From positions 2,923,501-2,987,500 of the forward strand of contig JAMPIT010000230.1 of NCBI GenBank assembly GCA_026261815.1: 64,000 nucleotides of DNA. Reading direction: 5' to 3'. The position numbers and the translations under genes were made by a program. The notes below the pieces were generated by a model. That model saw nothing but the letters and a program-made list of their open reading frames with translations, did not search any database and was not told where the DNA came from. The DNA comes from Monarcha castaneiventris obscurior. Its lineage: Eukaryota > Chordata > Aves > Passeriformes > Monarchidae. Position 1 is the first letter of the stretch, and each line of letters starts with the position of its first letter. Of this stretch, positions 39,601 through 50,929 are shown piece by piece.

Positions 39601-41643
39601 AACATCTGCTGCCTTATGCACATCTGCCAGCACGCAGACTGGGACCTGGGCACTGCTGCCATCCTAAACCAGGTGTCCTTAAAGCCAGTGCAACCTTTTG
39701 GGATGTGCTCTCACCCATGAACCCTTTGTTTTCATGGGCTTGGACAGCTCATCAACAAAAGCCAGGTCAAAGTCTCCAGTGCCACCTGCCAAAAGAAGGT
39801 TTCCATGTAGGCTGTTCTGTGCCTGAGTCTCAGGGAGGAGCGAAGGAGCAGCCCTGGAGCTGCTGGAATTGCAACAAGGACGGGGAAGAGATGGGTCTCT
39901 CCATCCTCTCCTGCCCATTGAACTGCCAGCAACAGATGAATTCTTCCCTTGGAGGGTTTCTTTCCACTCACATCAGTGGCACTTTTTACCTTCACAAAAT
40001 CGCTCATCTCCCTAGTCCTAATGTGTCTTTTCTTCCCCAGCTCACCTTCCTCTAAGGGGAAAATTATTGCAGTGATGAACAGATTTCCCAAGCAGAGGTA
40101 TAGCTCAAAAGCAGCATACAGGCTGAAAAGTTGCATTATGCATTAGGCATTATGATATTTTAACAGGGCTCAGTATCACTTTGCTTCCAATCACCCAGAG
40201 ATCCAGCTATTCTTCTGCACTGGGAGCACCAGTAAATATTTGATCTGTTCAATCTGCAGTCAGCCAGCCAAACAAGGACTGACTGTTCCACTAGTCTCCT
40301 TATTTTCTTATCCCATGCTCTTTGGAGGGATTCTTAAGTCAACAGACTCTCTCTCCCTCACTCCTTCTCTCCTCTCTCAGATAATGCATCTCAGCCCTGA
40401 TTTCACTGTTAAACTCCATGGCACTGTGGAAAATGCCAGCCACAGATGTTGCCTCCACTTCATTATATTGCATGCACATAACGAATTCCTCACCAAAATT
40501 TTCCAGGGTTGCATTATAACTTATCCCATAATGTAGGAGAGGAGTTAAAGCAGGGGGATGGGAGCTCAAGAATGCTCAGACACATGAATATCCCTGTGCA
40601 CAGACCCTCTGAGCTGTTCCTTAGCATGGAGAAGCGTTTATACCCTTAAGTTGGGGTAGGAGTGGTAGTAATTTCCCACAATACGAATTCCCCATGGTAC
40701 AAATTTAGCAATTCATTCTCCTTTGAGTGGTCAAAAGAAGCTCAGCAACCGTAAGATTTTACAATTAAAGAGCTGGAATAAGGCTTGAGAGAGGTAGGCT
40801 GATTTCTCTTCTTCAAACTTGCATATTCTTGAAAAACACTTCACTTCCCCAGACAATGCTGGCTGATGTGACTCGTGATTTTGAATGTTCCTCTTGACAT
40901 ACACAGCTTTTCAGAGATTGCTAAGCACCTGGAAAGTTAAATCCCTGCCTGGCAGCTGCAGGCATCAACTAGGGTAAAAATGAAGAAGCTCAAAGCATCT
41001 GACCATTGGAGATGCCACACCAGCACCAGAGCAGCTCTGCCCAGCAAAGGATTAAATGTGCCATTGAATTAGGGCCTGCAAAGCATCCAGGCTCCATGTG
41101 TACCTGTAAATAAAATCACAGCTTCATGTCCTGGCCTGGCCTGCAGTGACCCACATGGCTGCACTGTCCCTGGGGTGTTTTTTGGCTCATGCTCTCTGTC
41201 CCTGTCCCTGTCAGGGGTTTGTGCACCTGGCCATGGGCAGGAAGCAATTTGGACACAGCCACTCTGAGACTGGAAGGAGAAAAGAGGGAAAAAGGGTTTA
41301 GCAATTCAGGTATAAAGTGTGTTACTGCTCCTGGCTTCAAGTGAGGGAACAGTCCCTTCTTGTTACCAGCTTCAGCCACAGCCACCATCCACGGGCTTCA
41401 GCGTGGGCTTCTGGATCCCAGGGAGTCTCAGTGGGCATCCAGAGGTGATGGATCAGGACGTTCTCTTCAGAATGTTCAAGCATGGCCAAGCAAGAGGTGG
41501 TGTGGTCAGAATGGCCAAGAAAGAGGTGTTGAGGTCAGAAAATACATCTGGGCCCAGGTCAAGGATTTTAGGTCCTTACCTTCCTCAGAATGTCATGTTT
41601 CTGTTGCCTTTCTGTTCTCTCTCTATGAAGGAGTAAGCCCCAG

Positions 41644-41663
41644 ATAAATAAATAAATAAATAA
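41644..41663. repeat. Microsatellite (ATAA)5
   Basis: Five perfect ATAA units followed by ATGAACGAACC, an imperfect continuation. Confidence 0.98.
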
Positions 41664-41889
41664 ATGAACGAACCCTCTGTTTGATACTTTCCATCAGGAG
41701 ACAAAAAGTTAAAAAGCTGGGAGATGTTATACGTACAGACAGCTGGTACATTCTTTTGCTGTCAGCTCTCTCCAGCAATCAATATTATGAAATGTTATGA
41801 TTATTATCAAATATCATTATGTTAATTTTGAAGCTGTTATGAGTCCCATCTACTGTCGTCATTACAATTTGAATAAATGATCTGAGTTT

Positions 41890-41931
41890 TAAAAAAATAA
41901 CAAAAAAAAAAAAAGAAAAAGAAAAAAGAAG
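41890..41931. repeat. A-rich low-complexity tract
   Basis: A-rich run broken by single T, C and G residues. No recognisable retroelement lies immediately upstream. Confidence 0.95.
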
Positions 41932-44900
41932 TTTAAGACAAAACTCCCTGCCTAGCTGTTAACTAGCAAGGAAGATTTAGGTAGGCAGACGGATCCGCTC
42001 CTTGTGGTGTTCAGCTTGATAAATCGTGGCTTTCCTCCAAATAGAAGCAGAGTTCAGTATTTCACACCATGACAGGTTCTCTCTGTACTTTGTGGATAAG
42101 GTTGCTTGGATCAGAACCAAACTTGCTATTCATGGAAGGTGGTAGAGTTTCCACAGAGGCATGTCTTTATTGTGTGATGGGGCTGCTTGCTGCAGGCAAG
42201 CTGAGCCCCCAGCCCCGTAGTGCCAGGCACTGCATAAACACAGGGAAGAGGCAAGGCAGCTATGGAAAAAAGCTGTATGGAGGAGCTGGAGAAAGCCTGT
42301 AGCTGGGGTCTTGCTGGCCAGTCCTGTGCTCCGTACCCAGCAGAGCGGATGTTTCATCAAAAAGCTTCTCAGACCTGTAGCAGGCAAACACATTCACTGC
42401 AAGGGTGGTAAGAACATTCCGAGTTATCTTAATGGCTACAGTTTTTGAGATGAGGAATATCTGACCATGAGAACTTGCAGAGAGAAATTTTAGGACACCA
42501 TCGAAAGCAAAGGCTGCTGTCCCAAAGCTGCATTTCTTCACCTCTAGGGATTTGAATCTTTGTGGTATTGTTTCTGCCGCTCTCCAACTCACCTGGATTT
42601 CATTTCACACTTGAAGCTCAGCTGTGTTTTGTCAGGATGGTGGTGGAGCCCAGGGGCTGCTGATGCTGATTTATGGCTCCGAGGTGCAGAAGCCAGGTGC
42701 AGACTTGCCAGGGGCTTCAGGTCTGCTTTCCCCCAAGTCCAGGGCTCCCTGCAGCCCGCTCTCCCCGGCCATGCGAGGCAGGAATGCCAGCTCAGCCTCC
42801 CGGGGATCTGTGCTGCATCCACCTCTCATAAGCTGGATGAATCTCACAGTTTCCTGGTATTTGCATGCCAATGCAGAAAAAACACAGAGAGTAAGGCTGA
42901 GATTTGCTGCTGAGAGTTTGGGATTTGCAAGAATGCCAGATTCAGAGACACTCCAAAGGGCAAACAGAGGGTGAAGGCACAAAGGTTAAACAAGCAAAAA
43001 TAAAAGCGTTTGCACCAAACCCTATGAGCAAAAACCACCCCACTAACTTCAGCTCTGAGGTGCAAGCATGAGGCTTGCTTCCCAGTATTAAAAAATATAC
43101 ACTCTGCTATTTCAGACAGAGAACTAAATAAAGCCACTCCTGTTCTTCTCATCTCACATGCTAACAAAATTAATGGCAGCGGTTTTTTTGAGCCAATCAC
43201 TCATTAGCCTCTTTTCCCTGCTCCCTAAACCTCCACAAACACAAGCCAAAATCCTCCCTGAGAGATCTCAACTGCAGTCAGGTTTTGCTTCTCTCCGGGC
43301 CTGTGTGAGATTATAATGCTTCTCAAGGTGTTCCCTTCCTCATAATGAAGCTCCATCTGTTCTACAGATGGTAAAGATCACAAGAACCAGCACTAAATAT
43401 CCCTCCCCCACCGAAGAGTTTTTACCTTATGGTAATGTTGCTCTTTGTTTTCCCTGCCTTTCCCAGGAGCACGGGGACACCTCTATTGCCCCAGCCAGGC
43501 TCTGTGCTGGTGGCTGCCTCTGCACGAGGAGGGCTTCATAGATTTTGTCCAGGGGAAAGGAAACCTTTTTCACTGAATTTTCAGGAAACTGCACAGTGGC
43601 CACCCTTGAATACTTTTTATCTCATCTCCTCTCGACTGCTGCTTGCACCAGCCCCAGCTTTACCCCCAGCAGACACCTTCTTTTCAAGGGCAAACTAGAA
43701 TATGTCACAGTAAGGACCTGGCAGGTGAGACACAAAGGGAATTCAGGAGGTCAGATCCTCCAGTGTGGGAAAGAAATTTATAGGTGTTGACTGCTAGTCT
43801 CTGCCCTACATATTTCTGACTGCCTCTGGCTCAGGAAAAGAAGGTGTTTTTTTTTTTTTTTGATATCTGAATGAACATTTGAGCCTGTAGAGGCCAGTGA
43901 GGCAGAGATCCTGGGTGTGCTGCAGTCTCCAAATTTTGGCCTCTGGTGTAACCTTGCTAAGCACCCAGACACTGAAGCAGAGAAAATGGAGTCATCCTTG
44001 ATGGTCTTGCCCTCCATACATAATCCAAATAATTAAATTCACTTAGCTAGATAAACAAGTTTTAGTTCTGAAACAGGATAACCACAGTGGATCCTTGGAC
44101 AATCCTCTAAGGCAGCTGGCAAAGGACTAGCTTCATTTATGTGGTTTAACATTTGCCTAGCAGAAAATACTACTGCTTTTCTCTTCTTGACAGGTAGATA
44201 ATCCTAAGAGGTTTGACTACCACATTAACATCCAAACCACAAATGATGGGTAATCTAAAAAGCTGGATTTTCTGACACACATGAACCCTTTACACCTGCT
44301 TTCTACATCAGAGCATGAATTAGTTCTAATGTTGTGTTTGTATTAAATATGTGGATTAATGGAGCTCAGCAAGAGTGCTGAATTAGTTCTTCCTGTCTCC
44401 AGTGGATTTGGACTGTAGCTCTCCATGCAGAGACAGATGTGCAGCTCGTTATATTTTGTGTTTGCGCTTGGAAAAACTGTGGCTCAGTACTAAATCAACA
44501 GTTGCCTGTTCAAAAGAAGCGATTCCGGACATCTCTTCGAGCTAAGTAAATTTGGAAGTGGCAGAGACAAAGTCCTACGGGGAAACATTTTGTGACTGTT
44601 GGCTCAGACTGTAGCCCACCAACAGTGCCATCGCTCAGGGAGAACTGACCCCTTCCACGCATAGTAAAACACCAAAGTCCTGATCTGGGAAGATTTAATG
44701 GCACTGAGGAACTCAAACAATGAAGACGTTTTGCTTCAACATCCTGGCTCTGTCCCAGCTCAGGTAATTATTCCCACTTATCTAAATTTCTTCCTCCATT
44801 TTCCCTGGCATTTAGCAATTTTCTTTCCTTCCTGTTCAACATAGCAGTTGAACAGCCCAGCTGGCTGCTGGACACTCACTGTCCTTTGAATCGTGGCTAC

Positions 44901-47316
44901 AAGCCTCCGTGCAGTTTGAAAGGCACCTTAGGACCTTAGGAATTGGGCAAAGGAGACAAGCGATGTGAAAGTGATGGGTTTTCTTTCCTTTGTTGTTGGT
45001 CTTGCAACTGGGAGCGCTGGCAGCACAAGATCTTAGAAGCCGAGAAGAGGTAAAGCAACCTTTCCCTGAGTTCAAAACTCTCTGAAAATAAAGGAGAAAT
45101 CACAATGAAGCTTGCCATAACCAATTTCCCCTGGCAAATACCTTCCTGAAATAATAGTGTTAGTGAATGTGCTCATGACTGGGGTGATGGTGACACCTCT
45201 GGCTACCTGGCTGTTGTGTAGAAGCCACAGTGGAGAGCTGGGCTTCAACATCACTTAGGAAGAACCTGGAGGTACATCAGGCTCTGAACCCACAGACTGG
45301 GGCACCACAGGTCTGGAATTGCCCTGGGCTGCAGATGTTGATGCCTCAATCAGGGCCATGAACAAGGTGACAGCAATGCCACCCCCTGGACTGAAGGCCT
45401 GGAGCTGCCTGTAGGCACAGGGACTGAGCTGAAGAGTATCTGCAGATGGGGAAGGGAAAACCTGTCTTCCAAGCCTTCTGCAAAACTGAGCCTGCAGCTC
45501 CCTGTTCTTCAGGTTACAACAAGTCTGGGGTGACAGCCTCTCCTTTTCCTTCTTTTAAATATAGACGAGAGTACAGGAATCACAGGATCAAGCAAGAGGG
45601 GCTTTGGCTTTGTAGCCCAACAGTTGGGAGGGACAGATCTGCATTGGTGTGACTCATTCCCTAAAAATATCTGCATCTCTCCATTGACTGTGCAGGGAGC
45701 CCAGGGTGACCAGCTTGATGTAGATGTGCGCTGTGGAGATGTCTGAAATTAGACGAAGTAAATCCCGTCCCCAAAGCCAGCCTGGTAGGAGGGAGTGTGG
45801 GATGGTGTAATGCAAGAGTCTACATGTGAGCTGGAAGTCTGCACTCCCACTGCCGGCTCCGGGGATCTGGTTAACGTGGTCGGCGGAGCCTAGGAAGCGA
45901 TTTGTCTCACTGTAAAGCAGACTCCTACGTCTGGTCAGTGAATCACTCTCTGTACACCCACATTTCTGTGAGATGGATCCTATCCCCGAAGTTAGGAGAG
46001 ATGAATCTCACCCCTAAGTCTTGTTCCTCTTTTTTGTGTCTGCTGCTGAGTTTCCAATGTGCTATAGCACTAAATCAGTTGCTTGAGTTAGGTTTTACTT
46101 CACTTTTCCTCCATCTCCAACTGAACCATGATAAAAACATTTTGATGTTTATTTCTCAAATTCAACTTTCAAGCTGAAGTCAAGCTCAAAATCTTCCAAC
46201 CCTTCCTCAGTCTGAGCAAAGCCCTTCAGTATATACACACCTCAGCAGTGCACCAGGACCTTCTTCCTCCTCCAACTTCTATGTTAAGCTTTTAAAACCC
46301 TCCATTTTTACAGAGAGCTCAACCTGGCTGGCTCTTTTGGACTGCAATTGAAATAACACACATCTTTTCACCATTTCTTCTTTCCCACCTGGATGCCATG
46401 GAATGCTGCAAGGGGAGAGTTTCTCTTAAACCATTGTATCAGGTGCACAAATTATAGAACTAATACAGGCTGTGATTACAATTTGTGTACGGGTTTTCAA
46501 GGCATATGATAATGAATATTAATAGAAAATATTTCTCCAGTAAATGATTATTTTCTCAATAGTTGGTGTAAACAAACCCACTTGGATACAAACAGATTTT
46601 CTGATGTCTATATCAAACAAATGCAGTGATGTATTTCCACAAGAAAAGGCACACCTGCCAGTATGCAACAGTAGAAATGTAAATATTTGCAACTTTTGTG
46701 ATAATTAAACCCAATCCTCCAGGCCCATCTCGCAGTGTCTGAAGACAGAATTTAGGCTCATTAGCTAACAAAGAAGGATGTGGCACAAAACCAGATAGAT
46801 TAAAATAAAACTCGAGGAATCAGCTTGAGAAGGCAGAGTCTGCCTTGGCAACCTCCAGGTGCCTGTAAGGGAACGCTACAGGTGAATTGGTCACTCAAAA
46901 AATCATTCCCTCCCAGTCAGTGGAGACAAACAAGTACCTAAGGCAGGATTCTCTCATCCATTTTAAGTACCTAATTTAGGATGAAATGAATCATTGGTTC
47001 CCTGGTCTAGACCTCCAGTGACTAGAGAGGGAGCTGAGGGTGACCAGCCAAGATTCAGGCAGTTAGTCTGATGGACATAAGGTATAACAGCCCACTTTAT
47101 AAACACACTTTTTAGAATAAATGTAAGTTTTGCCAATTTTAAAAAAAGAGAAGAGTCACAGCCCCCAGACTTTCCTTATTTATCTATTTGAGGGGCTGTA
47201 TCCCAGTCACCTTCATCTTCCACTCCTTTTTATTGCACGCTAGTCAGAGCAGCTAGAGCTGTAGCCTCCTCTGAATTGCTAAACTTAGTGAGTAACTCTT
47301 TGTTTGTGTGTGTAGG

Positions 47317-47461
47317 CATAGAGTTATAGAACTGGAGAATAGTAGAGTTGTTTGGGCTGGAGGGGACCTTAAAGATCACCTGGTTCCACTCCCTCTGCCA
47401 TGGGCGGGGACAACTTCCACTAGCCCAGGTTTCTCAAAGCCCCATCCAACCTGGCCTTGAT
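47317..47461 (-). mobile_element. CR1 LINE, short 3' end fragment
   Basis: Plus-strand order is cagagttatagaactgg, GGGCTGGAGGGGACCTTAAA, GATCACCTGGTTCCACTCCC, CCATGGGCGGGGACAACTTCC and the atccaacctggccttga block. This is the reverse complement of the last 140 bases or so of CR1. It stops abruptly and is followed by a purine-rich stretch. Confidence 0.9.
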
Positions 47462-49744
47462 AGGTAATGGGGCAACAACATCAAATTTAGGAGGATATCA
47501 AGAGAAAAATTCTTAAAGGAAAGAGAAGGCAAGGCAGGACAAGGGAGGAAAAAGGAAGAGAAAGGAAATTTGTGTGTAAATGGCAGTGCTTTTCTGCCAA
47601 AGTGGAAGTCTTCTTCAGGAAGCAGATGTTATCCCTAAAGAGCTGTGTTTACTGAAACATTAAAAATAAAAAGGAGTTTTGACAGATTGTTTCTGGCCTC
47701 CTACTGTTTAGTTGCAGTCAAATCTGTCAATAAGAAGTGGACAGGGGACTTGAGGGAATATCTTCAGACATCTATTCGGAGGAGATCAAAGGGAGATCCA
47801 CTGATGAATTTGCTGTCCTACTGACTCATTTTTTTCAGAATTTCTAGACACATGGAAGGGTGTTAAAAAGATGAAGGGGTGAAAAAAAAGGACAATGTTC
47901 TTCTCTCCAAAAAATTTACAAAACTTAGTGTATTACATCCTCCAAACCTGGCTTCAATATCTTTTAAAGGGAACAAATATTGAAAGAAATTAAAAAGCTG
48001 TAACAGACCTATTAGCTCCTACACTATCTATACTTGTGGGTTACAGCCTTTTTAAAGCATCTAATCATCCAACTAAGCCATCATATGCTCTTCTCATGCT
48101 CTCAGTGTTGCTTCTTTCCCTTTCCTTCTTTCTCTGCATTTTTGCTGCATTATCTCCTATTAGATCACAATCTCTTCAAGGCAGGAATCCTCTCGTAGCA
48201 TTTGTATAAGCAGGAGAGACATCTGTCATGACTGAAGCCCTGAGGTGCTGTCACGAGACACGAAAAGGAGCAGGAGGAAAAGTGAGGTTTAAGAAGAGAA
48301 AATAAAAACCAGACAAACCAGGTTCATGAAGTTTTTTGTTTGATTACACTGTTAAAGTGTCTGACGTGCTGCTCTTGGAGGCTGCATGGTCACTAATTCT
48401 CTGTTGCCTGTATTCTTACCTGGCTCAAAGAAATATAGGAAACAAAAAGCAAAGTAGTCCAGAGTAGGCTGCTGCTTTCCAAAGGGATTCAAGAGGCTCA
48501 GCTGAAATTTGCATTAAACCAATTTGTCTTCATGAGCAGAGAAGCAGAGCACCTCCATCCCAATTTAGCACAATGTTTAGACACGTGGTTCAATTTAAGA
48601 ACGTGAGCAGGATCCTGAAGTTAATGGGATTAATCAGAGGCTGTGTACACTTGTACACATCTTGCTTGATATCACTGTAAAGTGTCACAAAGATGAGCCT
48701 TTCTGAGGGAAAACATTTCCATTCTCCATCAGGTTTCTTTTCCTCAAAGTGAAGAGGAAGAACAATTGCTCTTGACTTGCTTGGACCCTGAAGTGCCTTT
48801 CACAGTCATTATCTCCCTTTTAAGAAGGTCAAATGAGGCAAATAAAAGCAAAGACCAGACCCAGAAAAGACATTTTAAAATCAGATGCCTGTCCCAACCC
48901 CACTCATGCCATCAAGACTGCTCTGGGCATACTGCTGGGTATGTACCTGGCCCTGGTTCATAGGTCTGAGTACTCCTAATTCACTTCAACAAGACCCAGA
49001 TTCTCAAAAACAAGACGGTTTATAACTATTTTCTCTTGATGACAGCAGTGGAGTTAAGATCTTTAAGAGGAGCCTTCCCTGCTTGAAGTGCTGAAATACA
49101 AGAGTTCACATGCCCCAGGTAAATGGCTTGAAATTGGTCATTCTTCAGGAATGTAAGTTCCATGGGTCCAAAAAATATCCTTGTTCTGCAGCCTGTTTTG
49201 GATACTCAGGAAGGGGGAGGGTGTTTTGGGGCCCTATCCTGCTTTCAGGCCTGATGATGAAGTTGATATTTAATGGTATTTTTTAAAAACACCCAATGAC
49301 TCCCTGAACACAAACCCAAGCTTCAGTGGTACGACTCTATTTTTCCAGCTGAATAGTGCAAAAGGGGGAAAAGGAGAGAAGCAACATAATAGTGATGAAG
49401 TAAAAAGGAAAATTCTGACCCATTTCTCAGAAGTTCTGTGGAAGATTTAAGGAATATGTTGCTTTTTTTTGGTAGGGGAGGATTTCAGTGACACATTAGC
49501 CCTGGTGTCAGTGAGACACACACATGGCACAGTTCTACTGCTGCTTAATTGCCAATACAAAAGATACTGAAGCATGAACCCAAAGCTCCGATTTTCAGGA
49601 AACTGGTAGGCAAAACTGTGGGAGGATAAAAAAAAAAAAAATAAAATCCCATCTTGTTTGCTAAATCAGTTGGTGGATGTGGTAACGTAGGGTCTGAACT
49701 CACCGAAACCCATGTTGGAAATCGTACAGTCACTTTTCCCCAGG
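47462..49744. other. Noncoding, purine-rich at its left end
   Basis: An A/G-rich tract (47500-47570) follows the CR1 fragment directly. The L2/MIR-type tail near 48.15 kb is listed separately. Nothing else is assignable. Confidence 0.55.
48145..48215 (+). mobile_element. L2/MIR-type 3' tail fossil, second copy
   Basis: The block attagatcacaatctcttca followed by aggcaggaatcctctc and catttgtataagc has the same layout as the tail near 1.7 kb (tagattgtaagctctt.ggggcaggga ... tttgtaca). It is on the opposite strand to the L2 reverse-transcriptase fossil 1.6 kb further on, so the two are separate insertions. Confidence 0.42.
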
Positions 49745-49970
49745 CTGAGCTCAAGACTGTGTGGTCTGTCCTGTGAAAAGTAGATGAGAAATCCAAAAAT
49801 AAAACAGCTGACAGTAAGTTGCAAACCATACATATGTAAATCGTCGCTGACCCTGAGAAGAGCTGCCTCCGCAATATGATAAGGTCTGAAACCTGATTGA
49901 AATTTTTCATAAAGGGCATTATTTTGGAGGTGATCCTTAAACAAGCAGAGCAGGCAGATCATCAGCCTCT
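49745..49970 (-). mobile_element. L2-clade LINE reverse-transcriptase fossil
   Basis: On the minus strand one frame (49962 downwards) reads KDHLQNNALYEKFQSGFRPY followed by a HIAEAALLRVSDDLHM block. This matches the L2/Rex-type palm start (EKFQSGFR..HSTETALLRV.NDLL) and not CR1. A second frame (49817-49752) then gives SAVLFLDFSSTFHRTDHTVL, which matches the LLDLSAAFDTVDHTIL motif A. The catalytic Asp of motif A is replaced (His in FHRTDH). The change of frame at 49817-49831 shows a frameshift. Sequence below 49745 no longer aligns. L2 elements are long extinct in birds, so this is an ancient insertion with unusually good local preservation. Confidence 0.75.
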
Positions 49971-50748
49971 TTCCTCAATAGGCAGAAAAATAGGTTGCTG
50001 GTGAGAGGCACTTTGGCCAAATGAATTTCTTTTGAATTCAGACACTGAATTTTTTTATCTCTCGGAGTCCTCTTTAATGAGAGTGTAGTTCTGGGGCACA
50101 ATTATACAATTATTATTGTACCGATAATGCACAGGAATTTCCTTGTGTTATCACCACTGCCATTGCAATCTAGCTGATAAAGGCCTTTCACAACACAGTA
50201 TTAATAATACCAGAATGTGCTGGATGCTGCACGGCGTCACTGTCCCTTATTGCGTCCTTTCAGCCTCAGTGAGATGATGGAGCAGAATGACACAACCCAC
50301 CGCCATGACAAATGCATTTAGGCCTTTAGTATTTTTACTTTTTAATAAAGAAAACAGAAACAACAGAAAGACTTGGAGTTTGTTCCCACATTTCTCAGCT
50401 ACAAGAGGGACTTCTAATTTTTTTTTCAAGAAGTCTGAGGGTTTTATATTAAGTGAAAGCCAAAATTATTTCTCTTTTGCTGTGAACAAGACCAGGAGCT
50501 GGAAGGGCTTCCTCTCTGCTCCACGTGAACCACGTTCTTGTAGCTTGGAGAAGGAAGAGGAAAGCTGGGTCTTCAAAGATCCTCTGTTTATGCTGGTGCC
50601 TCTGCACTCAACGGTATTCAGATCAGAGCCATCTTCCTAATATATCTTTCTCCCAATTTCTCTTGCTTCAAATCTCCGAGTCACTCACTTCCTTGCTGTT
50701 TTCCCAACAATTGTCCACCTGAGAGGCTGCAGATGTTCCAGCAGCAGC
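49971..50748. other. AT-rich noncoding block before the 50.75 kb exon candidate
   Basis: Sequence at 50090-50350 is AT-rich and rich in TAAT/ATTA cores, the style of a conserved enhancer-like element. No TATA box is placed sensibly for the exon that follows. Confidence 0.4.
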
Positions 50749-50929
50749 ATGCTGGAACACATCAGAATCACAACAAGCTTCAAGGCTGCCCTTGCTGTGG
50801 CTCTGCTGCTCACCACGCTGTGCCAAGAGCCTCTCAACAGCTGTGGATTTTACCTATTTCCATTAAAATATCCTATATATGCAGTGGGATGGGCCAGTTT
50901 GGATGGGAAAGACTGGCTGAGTTGCAAAG
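50749..50929 (+). CDS. Candidate first coding exon of a secreted protein, partial
   Basis: Seen: the ATG at 50749 opens 60 codons plus one base that end at an AAG|GTCAGT consensus splice donor (50929/50930). Residues 11-25 form a strong hydrophobic signal sequence (SFKAALAVALLLTTLC), with likely cleavage near Cys25-Gln26. The rest of the exon product has cysteines at 32 and 59 and is aromatic-rich. The frame stays open past the donor to 51249, but that extension is Pro/Ser/His-rich and looks like translated intron. A phase-1 donor just after a signal-peptide exon is common in secreted immune proteins. I found no convincing second exon downstream and no TATA box upstream. The family is not recognised; a chance ORF with a chance donor is a real alternative. 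Confidence 0.25.

Larger units (their letters stand above)
31491..47316. other. Long noncoding stretch, 15.8 kb
   Basis: Apart from the simple repeats listed separately and a T run at 43845-43861, I see no LINE, LTR, RNA gene or coherent exon. AT-rich ungapped-looking sequence at 46440-46720 is the part most like conserved noncoding DNA. A small CpG-containing cluster lies at 45850-45900 but is far too short for a CpG island. Confidence 0.55.
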
